Shown here: one piece after another, positions 12,161 through 23,338 of the stretch
Numbering within the stretch: the stretch's first letter is position 1
How the letters are laid out: the number at the start of each line of letters is the position of its first letter
Assembly (NCBI RefSeq): GCF_027172205.1
Contig: NC_070614.1
Coordinates: 30,380,501 to 30,444,500, forward strand
Reading direction: 5' to 3'
From: Podarcis raffonei
Taxonomy: Eukaryota; Chordata; Lepidosauria; Squamata; Lacertidae
DNA: 64,000 nt
The notes under the pieces: model-generated
Told to the model about the DNA's origin: nothing
Databases searched by the model: none
Seen by the model: the letters and a program-made list of their open reading frames with translations, nothing else
Made by a program: the position numbers and the translations under genes

Positions 12161-12401
12161 CAGTGGTATCTCGGGTTACATACGCTTCAGGTTACATACG
12201 CTTCAGGTTACAGACTCCGCTAACCAGAAATAGTGCTTCAGGTTAAGAACTTTGCTTCAGGATAAGAACAGAAATCATACTCCGGCGGCACGGCAGCAGC
12301 AGGAGGCCCCATTAGCTAAAGTGGTGCTTCAGGTTAAGAATAGTTTCAGGTTAAGAACGGACTTCCGGAATGAATTAAGTACTTAACCCGAGGTACCACT
12401 G
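12161..12401. mobile_element. Non-autonomous DNA transposon (Tigger/mariner-like MITE)
   Basis: A 241-bp element whose ends are inverted repeats (CAGTGGTATCTCGGGTTA at the left, TAACCCGAGGTACCACTG at the right), flanked by TA at 12159-12160 and 12402-12403. Internal copies of CTTCAGGTTA form short tandem repeats. It has no coding capacity. Related copies lie at 24585 and 43630. The TA target and end sequence suggest the pogo/Tigger or mariner group. Confidence 0.85.
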
Positions 12402-12403
12402 TA

Positions 12404-13798
12404 TAGCAGAGCATACGCAGACTTCCAGAAGCAATCAGTTGTGGGCAGGAAGGATGAAGCAGGAACAAGACGCTGCTACCAGTAACTTGGTTACTTATAG
12501 GTGTTTTATTATTTACAGCAGACTCACAAGTTACTATATAAAGGATACAGACAAGGATCTTAACTCTCTCACTTAACATACTCCAAATGGCTCTCAGAAA
12601 ATACACTGACCAACCAACTATCCAGCCAAGGAAGGTCATGAGTCATCATGCCTGTGTGGAGACCTCAACCAATAGCAGAGTTGTAGCCAAGGTCCCATAT
12701 CTCTAGGCAGAATAACCCCCTCTGCTCAGTCTTCTTGGCCTTCAGCCAACTTCTTAACTGCTTTTGTGAGAAGCTGCATCAAATGGCACGTAGGCATAAA
12801 AATCCCAACATAAACAGCCCTTCCTCTGTGGCAATGTTTAGTCATATTTTCTCCCTACATAAAGCATGACCAGAATCATAATCTAATTAAAATGAGAACT
12901 AAAGAATCTACCAACCAAAGTTAATTTTAAATGTGTACAGATAGAATGAAGGAACAAGTCTAAGCTGTTTTCATTACCAGAAAATAAATGAGTTTGCAGT
13001 CCATTCATATAAAAGTATACTTCAGGTTATCTCAAGTTTTCTATCTCTCAGCAGGTGAATTTAATGTTGATGCCACACAATTGGAAATCAAAAGCCATTA
13101 CCTTCAGCTCACCCCTGCTTTGCAGTGTAGGAGCACATCACTGGGAAGTTATTCCATGTTGTGGAAAGTGAATATGAATGAAGCCTCAGGGGGTACCTGT
13201 GAGATGGATTCAGGCTAAGTTAATTGAATTTGGTCCCAATGAAATCAATGAGACATGCTAGTCATGACTGAAATCTCTCATTTATTTCCAAGGGAGCTAA
13301 AGGTAGCTGTCATGGTCTGTATCCAACCTTCTGAGTAAAATGGTCAGTGCACTGAAAAGTGTTCCTTTCATTGTAGTGAATGAAGATGTATTAGAAGCAC
13401 CGGAGCTCATATTTTGCATAGTCTGCTTGACTGGAGTCAGAGAACCAGACCCACCACCAACAGTTTGTTGCTCTATATTTTTACTGTACTGTTTAAGCTG
13501 TAAAGGTTTTTTATAGTATATATAGCGTGCCATCAATAAGCATTCTCTGGTCTGCAAAATACTGATGATGAGATGTCAACGGTGACGCAAGGAGCTGCAC
13601 AACTGTGTTGTAATTTTCAGCTGATCTGTAGTCTAAACTATATCCACGATTCATCATTTATATAGATGTATCACTTCATGGTCACTAACTACAGGCAAAA
13701 TTCTTCCAAATTTTATTTGAATGATTGCAATCATTGCAATCTGGAATATTAAAATTCTGGGGAAACAACAATTTTAGCAGTTAACTTCCAGTGAACCT
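12404..13798 (+). other. 5' flank of second OR
   Basis: No gene seen. Sequence from about 12930 onward aligns with the 5' flank of OR1. A splice-acceptor-like CAG ends near 13792, seven bases before the ATG. Confidence 0.6.
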
Positions 13799-14746
13799 AT
13801 GGAGAATTTTGAAATAAGCAATAGAACAGCAATAACCACATTTACCCTTCTGGGATTTGGAAATGACCCAAAATTACAAATTCCATTCTTCATGGTGTTC
13901 GTAATCATCTACACTGTGACTGTGGTTGGAAACATCATAATCATCACTCTGGTAGTCTCTGATCATCACCTTCACACTCCTATGTACTACTTCCTTGGAA
14001 ACTTGTCCTGCTTGGAGACCTGCTATACATCAACTCTCCTTCCCAGGATGTTAGCCAGCTTCCTGACAGGGGATAGAAGTATATCTATTGGTGGCTGTTT
14101 CACTCAGCTTTATTGGTTTGGATTCCTAGTTGTTGCTGAATGCTACCTGTTGGCTGCCATGTCCTATGATCGCTATTTAGCCATTTGTAAGCCCCTCCAC
14201 TATGCCACTCTTATGGATGGGAAACTCTGCTTTCTCTTGTCAGCTGGGTCCTGGCTATGTGGGATTACCGTTATGACAATAGTAATAAGTTTAATGTCAC
14301 AACTATATTACTGTGGTCCCAGTGAAATTGATCATTTCTTTTGTGAATTGACACCGGTGATTAATCTATCTTGCAGTGACACCACTTTGGTGACACTGGT
14401 GGGTCTTACAGTCTCAGCCATAGACACTATTCCTTCTTGTCTCTTGACACTGATGTCTTATGTGTGTATAATTGCCACCATCTTACGGATCCCATCTTCA
14501 ACAGGGAGGAAAAAGGCCTTTTCAACCTGTTCTTCCCACCTTATTGTGGTTTCTATATTTTATGGATCCTTAATATTTGTATATGCACTTCCAAAAAGGA
14601 AAGCTCTGCGGGAAGTGGACAAAATCTTTTCAGTCTTCTACACAGTCTTAACCCCTCTAATCAATCCACTTATCTACAGCCTAAGGAACAAAGAGGTGAA
14701 GGAATCTTTACGGAGGGTCATAAGCAAATGCAGGCTTTTAGAATAA
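13799..14746 (+). CDS. Olfactory receptor (class II), OR2
   Basis: An intact 315-residue odorant receptor and close tandem paralogue of OR1. Features in order: N-glycosylation site N8 (NRT), GN in TM1, LHTPMYYF at 59-66, C100, MSYDRYLAIC at 121-130, HFFCEL near 180, KAFSTCSSHL in TM6 and NPLIYSLRN in TM7. The start is the first ATG after a CAG acceptor. Unlike OR1 it keeps the normal Ala before MSYDRY, the full TM5 length and a TM5 proline, so it looks like the better-preserved member of the pair. The 3' flank aligns with that of OR1 up to about 15015. Expected role: odorant detection through Golf in olfactory neurons. Confidence 0.97.
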   Translation: MENFEISNRTAITTFTLLGFGNDPKLQIPFFMVFVIIYTVTVVGNIIIITLVVSDHHLHTPMYYFLGNLSCLETCYTSTLLPRMLASFLTGDRSISIGGCFTQLYWFGFLVVAECYLLAAMSYDRYLAICKPLHYATLMDGKLCFLLSAGSWLCGITVMTIVISLMSQLYYCGPSEIDHFFCELTPVINLSCSDTTLVTLVGLTVSAIDTIPSCLLTLMSYVCIIATILRIPSSTGRKKAFSTCSSHLIVVSIFYGSLIFVYALPKRKALREVDKIFSVFYTVLTPLINPLIYSLRNKEVKESLRRVISKCRLLE

Positions 14747-15020
14747 TCTGCAGAAGCTTTGTCCACACATCCGTGTAAGCCAAGATATTCTTTACCATGA
14801 CATTGTGAAGTTCACATCTTCTCTGTTCCTCCTGAGTATTTTAACCACAGCAAAGCAGGACAGTTGTGCTAAGGCTTGCCTTAGTGTTTCATCTATGCTT
14901 GAGTTTATGGTTAATGTTACTAATCATAGCCTACTGGCTATACATCATGGTTAAGGAGAGACCTTAACTACTGTTCCCAGTTTGGATGACAAACTGAAGC
15001 ACAATCCTTAGCTTAACTGC

Positions 15021-17105
15021 CATGCCACACTGTTGTTATATAGCAGGTATGAATTCCTCTCTGGGAGCCAGCCTGGGCTTGGACATGGGCTTCTCTGCAT
15101 GCCATGGCCACTGCCAGCCTGAGCCAGGGAAAGAGGTGCATGGGTGTGGCAGTGGCAGCCCCGCACACCTGCGCATCTCTTTTCCCTGCAGCAGCTTGGG
15201 CTGGTCTCTTTTTTGCTGTTCAATATATGGCAAACCTACCTAACAAGAATCCCATGTTTTTCATTAAAGGCATGCTTAGGTGATTGCTGTTGCTGTAGCA
15301 GCAGCTGCTTAAGGGGGCTTTTTTATTGATGGAGTTACATACTGATATTTGCTGGTCCTTTATTTCTGTGATGACTGGGATGACACCAAACAGATTAAAT
15401 AGGAACATCAAATAATTGCTGGAAGTGCAAAATTCCTGTGATTGACATATTTCAGATCATGTGGTCATGTAGGAAAATTCAGATATATTTGAGTTTACTT
15501 CTGAGTGAAACAAAGGATATTTTGGGTTATGATCTTCCCAATGACCCACTAGCAATATTGTTTCAATATCTTAAGGATAGTGTTCAGAGGGATAATATTG
15601 GAAATTGTTAACTGCAGGAAGAAGGATTGAATGCCAAAATCTCAATAGACTGTTGGTTAACTAATATATATGGTTAATCTATTGAATTTAATCAGAACCA
15701 GAGATGGACAACAATGTGAAGACAAATAAGTGGAGAAATAGAATGGAGAAATAATAAAAAGCAGGATTTAGTGAATCTGTATTTGGGATATATTAAAGTA
15801 TATAAAATAGAAAGGATGGAGGCAATCTTATGGCAAGATTCACTGGGATGAGTGAGTTAGGATGTGGTGGATCTTCAGCTCAGCCAGTTGATTCCCAACT
15901 CAGCTGAGCTGAGACCAGTGTAATTACCACCAAAAGGGACAGTCTGGGGGCATGGCGGTGACAGAGCTAGGCAGTAACATGACATGGAAAGATGGATAAT
16001 ACAAGTCAGGTTATTTTTTAAAAGCTTGTTTTCCTTCTGACAGGCTTGGATTGGCAGCTACCTTGCTCCTGAACAGAGTATGGTTTTGACATAATTTTAC
16101 ACTGGGTTAACTTATGCTGGCTTGCTTTATACCAGCTTCTTGTGTATAAGATTGCTCTCACAGAGAATACGAGTACTTTATTATCTGTTGTTTATCATTT
16201 TAATGTAAAATGGCATATATAGTCAATGCAGTGTACAATTCAATAGGCAATGGATGTAACAGAAGGCTTTGTAGTAGGAATTTTATAAAGTGATTTGTAT
16301 TGTGATATTATGAGTATATTATGCATATCATGCAGGAATCTGGCATTTCTGTTCCACATTCCCTTTTATTACAGTCATCCACTATGTACTTTGACTTCTT
16401 CCTACAATTATGCTGTCTCCGAGCTTTCTTCTTTTTTCATTTTTCCCACCATTGAGGACCATGCCTTACAAAAAATCCTTGTTTATTTTTTCTCATTCCC
16501 CCCCCCCATCCTGTCCAGTCTATCCCTGTATATATCATTTGTTGTTCCTTGCTTTTGTCTTATCATATTATTTGTGATGCTTTCATGAAAAGGACATTGT
16601 TTTCTTTTCCTAGCTTGTAATGCAATCTAAAAAGATTGTTATGGTAGTTATATAACCTATTATTCTGTTTTGTAATTATTATTTTATAAACTTATTTTTC
16701 CCCAAGGAAGGTCAAGCAGGGTCCAAAATGCTTATTAAATCATTTGCTATTCACCTTACTGCTTTTGAGTCCAGTTCCTCTTATTTTGGGATGGGGTCAC
16801 ATTTTTGTGGGACATTGTCTCCTAAAAGGCAGGTTGACCGTCATCATTTTTCTTATTCCAATTGTAGATAACAATTCAGTGACACTGATATGAAACACAT
16901 AGAGGAGCTTCTATGTTCATGCAACAGATTAAGCAAAAATATTTTCTTCACATTGGTTAAACTTCAGTTGGGTCAGAAGGAAATAATGAAGTTAGCTGGA
17001 TATCATTTGAGATGACCAGAAATATTTATTCACTCACTCAACACAGAGGGGTGATTCTAAGAAATTTTCTCTGATGGAGGAATGTCTTCTATTCATAAGA
17101 AGGTG
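15021..17105. other. Intergenic, old LINE debris
   Basis: No gene seen. The plus strand at about 15430-15840 has weak L1 ORF2 C-terminal resemblance (a run with KDILGYDLPNDPLAILFQYL near 15515-15575) but is badly decayed. The rest, including a somewhat GC-rich stretch at 15040-15200, has no recognisable content. Confidence 0.4.
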
Positions 17106-17853
17106 TTGTGGTTCGAGGACCCGACCCCCGCAATGTGGAATGAATACACAAGGACACGTGATATAAGGTTAATGGGCAAGAAAAGGCCACAACTTTATTG
17201 ATTACAGCAGTGAAAAGGTATTGGCTTAGGCATTGGATGTCTAAAACAAGGAGGGATTATTCACCAGTAGGTGGAGCCTGTTGATGCTAATCCAACTATA
17301 GGCTCTCCCCTGATGTCACCGAGGGTCGTGCCATGGCCTCCCGCCAAGCAGGCATTGGATAGAGTACACGACCGCCAGATTCCTTTAACGGAATACCCAA
17401 AAATTGAAGGCATAGGTGATGGCCACACCTAGCCCTTCAACACACCACAACACATTATTCCAATGCCTAACCTACCCACCAATACCACAAAAGTTGTGAC
17501 GATTGCTACGAGGTAGGCGAAAAAACCAAAAAGTCTAATGCCAAATGGAAAAATTCCTACCAGGCCCCCTGGACACCCAGGGCGACCAACCTAAGGTCCA
17601 TAGCAAGGCCAAGGAACTAAGACCCTGAGCTCAAAGGGAGTGGAGGGTGGGTGACTCGCGATGGGACGACGGAGAGAAGAATGAGGCCAAGGAGGGGCTG
17701 GCGCCACAGCATATAGGCTGCTGTAAACGCCCCCTCGGAGGCACCTGGTTGGGTGCCTGCCGATGGGCGTGGGCACCAGCCAGGTGAGTGGGGGAGGCAG
17801 GGGGCTAACGCCCCCTGCTAGGGGCAGAGCTCGGGCTCCCGCCCACAACCACT
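17106..17853 (-). mobile_element. Solo LTR fossil, family A (minus)
   Basis: About 750 bp, locally GC rich. On the minus strand it begins near TGGTTGTGGGCGGG, contains a conserved CCTACCTCGTAGCAATCGTC block (about 17496-17515), then AATAAAGTTGTGG and a U5-like end near ACCACAAC. The same block recurs at 36165, 53600 and 56630, so these are four copies of one LTR family. No internal coding region is present. Class is not determined. Confidence 0.65.
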
Positions 17854-17981
17854 CCCCTCTCTTCCAGGGAGGAGAGTCTTTTTTTGTCAGAAGTGCCTTA
17901 CTCTGCCAAACAATTCATTGGATCTAATCCAGACATTATCCTATATCAGTTCACAATCCAATCAGAAATTCTTTATTCATT

Positions 17982-18962
17982 CTACCCAAAGCTGCTGTGG
18001 AAAAATGTACTTCTCCTTACAAAACTAAGCAACTGACAGATAAGCTTACTCATAGCTTCCTTTATCTCTCTGTTTCTCAGGCAATATACAATGGGATTGA
18101 CAATGGGAGTTAGAACTGTATAAAAGATGGAGAAGACTTTGTTCAGGTCTTTCAATGTGTTTGTTTTGGGAAACATGTAGACAATGACAAGGGTTCCGTA
18201 GAAAACTATAACCACCGTAAGATGGGATGAACAAGTGGAAAAGGCCTTTCGTCTCCCTGTGTTTGATGGAATTCTTAGGACAGTGGAGATGATCAAACTA
18301 TAGGACACCAAAATCAAAAGAAATGGGGCTAGAGCTATTAGGGAAGAAAGGAAGAAAGCCATTAATTCCATCTGTTGTGTATCACCACAGGCAAGCTTTA
18401 TAACTGGGGTGAAATCACAGAAGAAATGATCAAGAATACGAGGACCACAAAATGATAGCTGGGACATCAAACATGTTGTTATAGTGTTAAGTAGAAAACA
18501 GCTTGCACATGATCCCATCATAATCTGTATGCACAATGTATGATTCATTAAGGCTGAATAGTGAAGAGGCTTGCAAATTGCTAAATACCGATCATAAGAC
18601 ATAGCAGCCAGCAGATAACATTCTGAACCCACAAGAGAGCCGAAGAAATAATATTGTAAAAAACAGCCCCACATAGGAATTGTCCTCTCTCCAGTCAAGA
18701 AACTTGCTAGCATCCTGGGTACTATGGTTGAGCTGTAGAAGGTCTCCAGGCATGAAAGATTTCCCAGAAAGAAGTACATGGGGGTATGGAGATGCTGGTC
18801 ACACATGATAAGAACAACAATCAGAAGGTTTCCAGTCATGGTCACAGTGTAGATCAGAAGAAACATCAAAAAGAAAATTAACTGTAGTTCAGGAACTTCA
18901 CTAAATCCCAAGAGAATGAATTCCGAAAAGTCTGTCTGGTTCCTCCAGTTCTGGGTTCCCAT
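17982..18962 (-). CDS. Olfactory receptor (class II), OR3
   Basis: An intact 326-residue odorant receptor. The ATG at 18962 gives MGTQNWRNQT with a glycosylation site at N8, matching the spacing of neighbouring ORs; the frame stays open upstream to a GTG at 19001, but no earlier ATG exists. Landmarks: GN at 44-45, LHTPMYFF at 59-66, the ECYLLAAMSYDRY block of TM3, HFFCDFTP, KAFSTCSSHL and NPIVYCLRN. The last is unusual in having Cys for Ser before LRN. The C-terminal tail after LRN is about 12 residues longer than in most cluster members and ends in FFHSSFG. It is the first of the minus-strand genes and stands alone in its local sequence type. Confidence 0.96.
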   Translation of the reverse strand: MGTQNWRNQTDFSEFILLGFSEVPELQLIFFLMFLLIYTVTMTGNLLIVVLIMCDQHLHTPMYFFLGNLSCLETFYSSTIVPRMLASFLTGERTIPMWGCFLQYYFFGSLVGSECYLLAAMSYDRYLAICKPLHYSALMNHTLCIQIMMGSCASCFLLNTITTCLMSQLSFCGPRILDHFFCDFTPVIKLACGDTQQMELMAFFLSSLIALAPFLLILVSYSLIISTVLRIPSNTGRRKAFSTCSSHLTVVIVFYGTLVIVYMFPKTNTLKDLNKVFSIFYTVLTPIVNPIVYCLRNREIKEAMSKLICQLLSFVRRSTFFHSSFG

Positions 18963-19622
18963 TGCATTTACTATGCATGAATAACAGAAACAGAAGTACA
19001 CTCGTGAAGATAACCATATACACAGTTCTTAAAAAATCAAATCTGTTCATGGATCTTTTAATAGTTCAAAGATGGATAAAATCTGTAAGAAACATGGCAA
19101 ATTAAGAGGTTATATGAAATAATTCCACAGGTGTTGCAAAACTAACTCTTTAGTACAGGAGTGACCCACCAAAATGTTCTATTTGACATGGGTCTGTAAC
19201 TTTGCCTCTAACTTCTTAGGAGAATGAGGTATGAAGCAGAGGATGGGCTATGCATGCAATGTAATGTCAGCCAGACATTGCAGAGTTCAAGAGGGATAAT
19301 GTCTTCTCAAAGGCAGGATATATATCCATAAAATAAAGATTATCAGTCTCATATAAAGGTTAATATTTCACATACTGTATATATAGAATTTGGGCAAAAA
19401 AAATAGTTGATCTGAGAAAGCAGACCTTTGCATGTTCATATCTCGATGAACATGTTGAGATTGGCTTGGAAGTGTCTTCTAATGAAGGGTGGTTTTATCA
19501 ATTAACCTTGTAATCACAATAGTATTATTTGCTAACTTAGCTGATTGTGGGACCTTATTGGTTCCTGCTACTTTGGTAACTGTGTGTGAATAAAAAATAT
19601 TGAATTTTGCAGAATTTCCAAA
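18963..19622. other. 5' flank of OR3
   Basis: No gene or clear repeat seen. A possible splice acceptor (ATGCATAG on the minus strand) lies about 8 bases before the OR3 ATG. Confidence 0.4.
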
Positions 19623-19826
19623 CTTACGAAGCTGCCTCATACTGACTCAGACCACTGATCCATCTAGACGAGTATGGTCCATTCTAGCTGGTAACAGCTC
19701 TCTGGGGTCTCAAAGGTCTTTCACAACACATGTTGCCTATTCATAAAGTAATCACAGAATGGGTGGTATGCCAGGGGTTGAAACTGGGGCTTTCTGCATG
19801 CTCTGCCACTGAGCTACATCCATTTT
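19623..19826 (-). mobile_element. tRNA-derived SINE (minus)
   Basis: On the minus strand the head carries GTAGCTCAGTGGCAGAGC-like A-box text and a decayed B box (TTTCAACCCCTGGCAT), followed by the SINE body with CAGAGAGCTGTTACCAGC. The opposite end reads AAGCTGCCTCATACTGACTC. This matches a common reptile SINE pattern known to me from family text. It is not a working tRNA because the clover-leaf is not completed. Confidence 0.7.
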
Positions 19827-19929
19827 TTGTGACAATGGTAGCCAATGCTTCTGTTGCATTCAGCCTGAAAATAACATCTACAGAGATTGTTATGTGGATT
19901 CTATAGGTGTACACAGAACTCAGCCCACA

Positions 19930-20200
19930 TCATATTTATTCTGCTTTTCAACAAAGGTTGATCTCAAAGTGGCTCACAGTAACAAGAGTGTTAAAAAATG
20001 ATCCCTATGATCACTATAATATCAAAACAATAATTTAACCAAAAAAGATCATCAAAACAATGCAATTCAATGCAATCTCATAGTGATTCAAAATATCAGG
20101 AATAGCTCCTGAACACCAGCCCTGTGCCGGTTGGCCTGCTCTCTCTTAGAAGAGGCTTCCTCTTTCAGCAAAACACTCCGAAGCTGCAAGTTATTTCATA
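19930..20200. mobile_element. Possible L2/CR1-type LINE 3' fragment
   Basis: The stretch begins with a TTTATTCTGCTTTTCAAC and CAAAGTGGCTCACAGTAAC motif typical of reptile LINE 3' ends. It continues with an A-rich part and a remnant resembling the family's coding end. Decayed; family uncertain. Confidence 0.4.
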
Positions 20201-22194
20201 GTTTTTCACCGACAAAGAGAGAAACTGATTACTTCTATGTTGTGTTTGGAGTGGTGGTGCAACAGGTTTCATAGAAGACCCACACTGTCTATGGTGTCTT
20301 TCTTACATGTGGGATATTTATGATGACTCCTTTCCACAGTCCCTTTGTAGGAGTGTACTGGACTTTCTCTCTCCTCATAGGGGGCACAAGCCTCATGCAA
20401 AGAGTGATAGGACAACATTCCTTCAGTTCTTGCTCTTTGGCTCACATCACAGAAGCTTCTAGCAAACCCTTAAGAGCAACCAGCAAGTCCTGCTTACAGT
20501 TAACCCTGCTAAAAGTCAATACTCATCAAGCTCTGTATGCACCATGAGCCTCTACATGAATGATCCATGTACCCCATTGATGGGTAAAAAAAAAGTGGCT
20601 GATTTTCCAACTTTGAGCACTTATTTCAATCTAGACATACAGAAGTTCTTCAGAACTAAATGCTGAACCAGTTCTAGTGGCTTAGTAAGCAGAACAAACT
20701 CAACGTTTGATGTAAAATACTCTCAAATCGTGATTTCTAGTGAACTTGATATCACCCTCTTATTAAACCCATGGTTGCTGTTATGCTGAAGACCAAAATT
20801 CTAAATGTATAAATATACAGGTCATTTAATAAGTTCCTCATTTCTGCATTAACATACCTTACTGGAAATAATGCTCCATTCATGTCTAACTTAGGAGACA
20901 GTTAGAGTGTCTATTGATTCTTCGTAATTTTGCTAAAGGATTGAAATTCCTACCGCTTCTAAGGTGTTATTGGTGCATTTGATTGTTTTGACTGCAGCAT
21001 CCTTCCAGTGTTAGAAAAAAGTGCAGTGTCTCTCACAGAGCACGTGGCCTTACAGATTTGCAAAAATAAGGAAAGAAACACACCTAGTTCATTGCTATAT
21101 ACTCAGTTTAATTGGTGCCAGTTGTGCAGGCAACTGTAACTTGAGGAGCCTAAGGAATTCATTACCTACATTTTCACTAATGAAAGCTGCAATAGGGGAA
21201 AATGGGTAGTCATGGGGGGGAACTAATTTTTGGTCAGTTGACAAAACTGAATTATATTGTATGGATTCATAAGAGACTCTAAATGCGTAGTTAAGTTGCA
21301 ATCCTGTACACACACTTATTTTGAAGTAAAACCCGCTAAGGCTAGTAGGGCTGACTTCTAAGTAAAAATACCTAAGATGTATATCATATAATTGAATTGC
21401 TTTATGGCATAAAACCATTGTCTTGTTTCAAAGCAGAGATGGGGGAGAAATTTAATTCAGTTCACATTTAAAGGCAAATCTATCTAATTCACACATTCTG
21501 AAAGATATGTGAATCCAAACATGGGCATCCCTTGAAATTTGCATTTCTTCAAATTTTGCAATGGAGCTCCCGGCCAAGTAGAGTGCATAAAAATGCATAT
21601 AATGGGGTATAAAGCGAGCATAGAAATGCACACGTGAGTGAAAGTAACATACACCCTCCAGGTTCTCCTCCTCTTTCCCTCCAGGTTCTCCTCATTCCAG
21701 CACCATGTAAAGTTGGAATATTCTGCTTAACATCAGTTAAGTGAAAGGTTCTGACCCTGCATGGTGCTGTTTCTTCATGAGTGACTCATTCATTAAAGAG
21801 CTGATCATAGGGAAGAAGCTACCAGGTGGGAGGATCTGATCTGGCAACCATCCTTTCCTGTCTATTTTGTTTTGTTTTGCTTTTAGCATTTTAGCACTGC
21901 TTCAGGGATGAATCCAGGGTATGGTAGGTAGCTACAGGGGTAGCACAGAGCAAATAGGCCCAGTCTGGGGGATACAGATCAAGGCCACACAGGGCAGATT
22001 GTGGGGCCTATGCACAGACCTACTTAGTACTAAGTAGACATGTATAGGATTGCACAGTAAATGGTTTGAGAGCCTACTCTGGAATGACCCTCTTAAGGTT
22101 TGAATTCTGTTTCAGTTTTATTCAAGTGAAGTAATTGAGTTGAACAAGTGAGTGGATATGATGGTTCATTGTAAGATAATTCACAACATAAGAC
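20201..22194. other. Intergenic, nothing recognised
   Basis: No gene, RNA or clear repeat seen on either strand. Open runs here are short and unlike any family I know. Confidence 0.4.
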
Positions 22195-22610
22195 ATATGC
22201 ACTGCCTACCCCCACCCCAGAATAAAGACTTGCACACAGGAAAGTTGGACTAAAGGGTCAAACTTTATTAACAGAACAAAAGCATTTGCAGCTGTGTTCT
22301 AAACACATGTGGGATGAATTTTGGCATACAGCAAGGGAATGCCAATAGCCTTTGGACAACAGCATCCCAGTAAAAGCCCAAACCCTAGCTTCAGAACTAG
22401 AAGAGGTTCCTATTGCCACCTAGCACAGCTGTGAGATGACAGGAAACCTGTTTCCTCACACTGTCCAGCATTCAGCTGGGTAGACCTCCAAGTTCCAGGA
22501 TCATCAGACCAAGCAACAAGTCACTGTAACCAGCTGGCAATGTGAGGTGGTTGGTGCCTCAGGGAGCTTACATTATGGGGATGAGCTAGCTGCTATATTC
22601 TGGAAGATCA
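22195..22610 (-). mobile_element. Possible solo LTR fossil (minus)
   Basis: On the minus strand an AATAAAGTTTGACCC signal near 22260 is followed by a U5-like stretch containing TCTTTATTCTGGGG. This layout resembles the ends of the family A LTRs. The left and right borders are guesses. No coding part is seen. Confidence 0.4.
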
Positions 22611-22617
22611 GCACTAC

Positions 22618-22760
22618 ATAGAACTATAGAACCATAGAACCACAGATTCATAGAACTGTAGAGTTGGAAGGGACCCTGAGAATCATCGAGTCCAATTCCC
22701 TGCAATGCAGGAATCCTGGCCACAGCTTGTACCACAGATGCATTGACCCATTGCGCCACA
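22618..22760 (-). mobile_element. CR1 LINE 3' end (minus)
   Basis: Short tandem units of the ATAGAACCATAGAACCA type, followed by AGAGTTGGAAGGGACC and ATCGAGTCCAATTCCCTGCA, are the hallmark of the CR1 3' end. Only the last part of the element is present. Confidence 0.85.
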
Positions 22761-22839
22761 TGACCTGCATAAGCTTATTTGGAAGACCTAGGCACCCAAA
22801 GGAAAATATAGGAAACAGTGTTGTGGTCTCTTGTGTGAT

Positions 22840-22924
22840 AAGGAATACATTTGCTGCTACTAAACAGCAGTGTTTCAAATGTCATTTGAAACACTTCTGT
22901 TTAGTAGCAACAAATGTATTCCTT
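22840..22924. repeat. Near-perfect palindrome, 42-bp arms
   Basis: Left arm 22840-22881 and right arm 22883-22924 are reverse complements at 40 of 42 positions, with a single T between. The arm starts AAGGAATACATTTG and ends GTGTTTCAAATG. It lies just downstream of the CR1 fragment. It could be a fold-back DNA element or an inverted duplication. Confidence 0.95.
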
Positions 22925-23204
22925 ACTAAACCTGTCTGAATTGATTTGTGTTTAAAGCTGCTTGTGATAGGAAGAAATATGTTCCCCATTCACAAGTCCA
23001 GAGCATGTGCATGAGTTTGTACATAGGTGCAATTGCATGTTTGTCATAATCACATACATATTAACTGAATGGATCAAACGAGGCTGTATATGCAATTTAG
23101 CATTCTAATTCAAACAAGTCACTTCCCTATGAAAGCAAGGTATGATCATGGTAGCCATCTCATTGATATAGTAGCGGCAGCTTTTACATTTTTATTTAAA
23201 TAAA

Positions 23205-23300
23205 AAAGGCCCTCCAGATGTTGCCAAACTGCTTCTCTCATCAACCCTGACCATTATCCATGGTAGCTGGAACTCGTGTAAGTTGAAGTCCAACCAGTTC
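23205..23300. mobile_element. Remnant of short palindromic DNA transposon
   Basis: Contains CCCTCCAGATGTTGCCAAAC and an AAGTCCAACCAGTTCCCC end, resembling the fuller copy at 33284. Decayed. Confidence 0.45.
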
Positions 23301-23338
23301 CCCATTTCGGGAGTATACAGAAGAAAGCCTGATAATGC

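Larger units (their letters stand above)
5590..15020 (+). repeat. Tandem segmental duplication, copy B (carries OR at 13799)
   Basis: This is the partner of copy A, nearly twice as long because it took in a nested LTR block (5892-7426), an L1 fragment on the minus strand (about 7525-8545), an L1 fragment on the plus strand (about 9085-10925) and a small DNA transposon (12161-12401). Homologous pieces keep the same order and orientation as copy A. It lacks the 4647-5111 insert and the L2-like LINE of copy A. Confidence 0.8.

Noticed and set aside
14437-14778. 113-codon plus-strand open frame
   Set aside because: Out-of-frame shadow of OR2.
15022-15243. Overlapping short open frames in a GC-rich stretch
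   Set aside because: No domain, both strands open because of composition.
17591-17848. 85-codon GC-rich minus-strand open frame
   Set aside because: Lies in the U3-like part of a solo LTR; proline/alanine-rich composition reflects base content.
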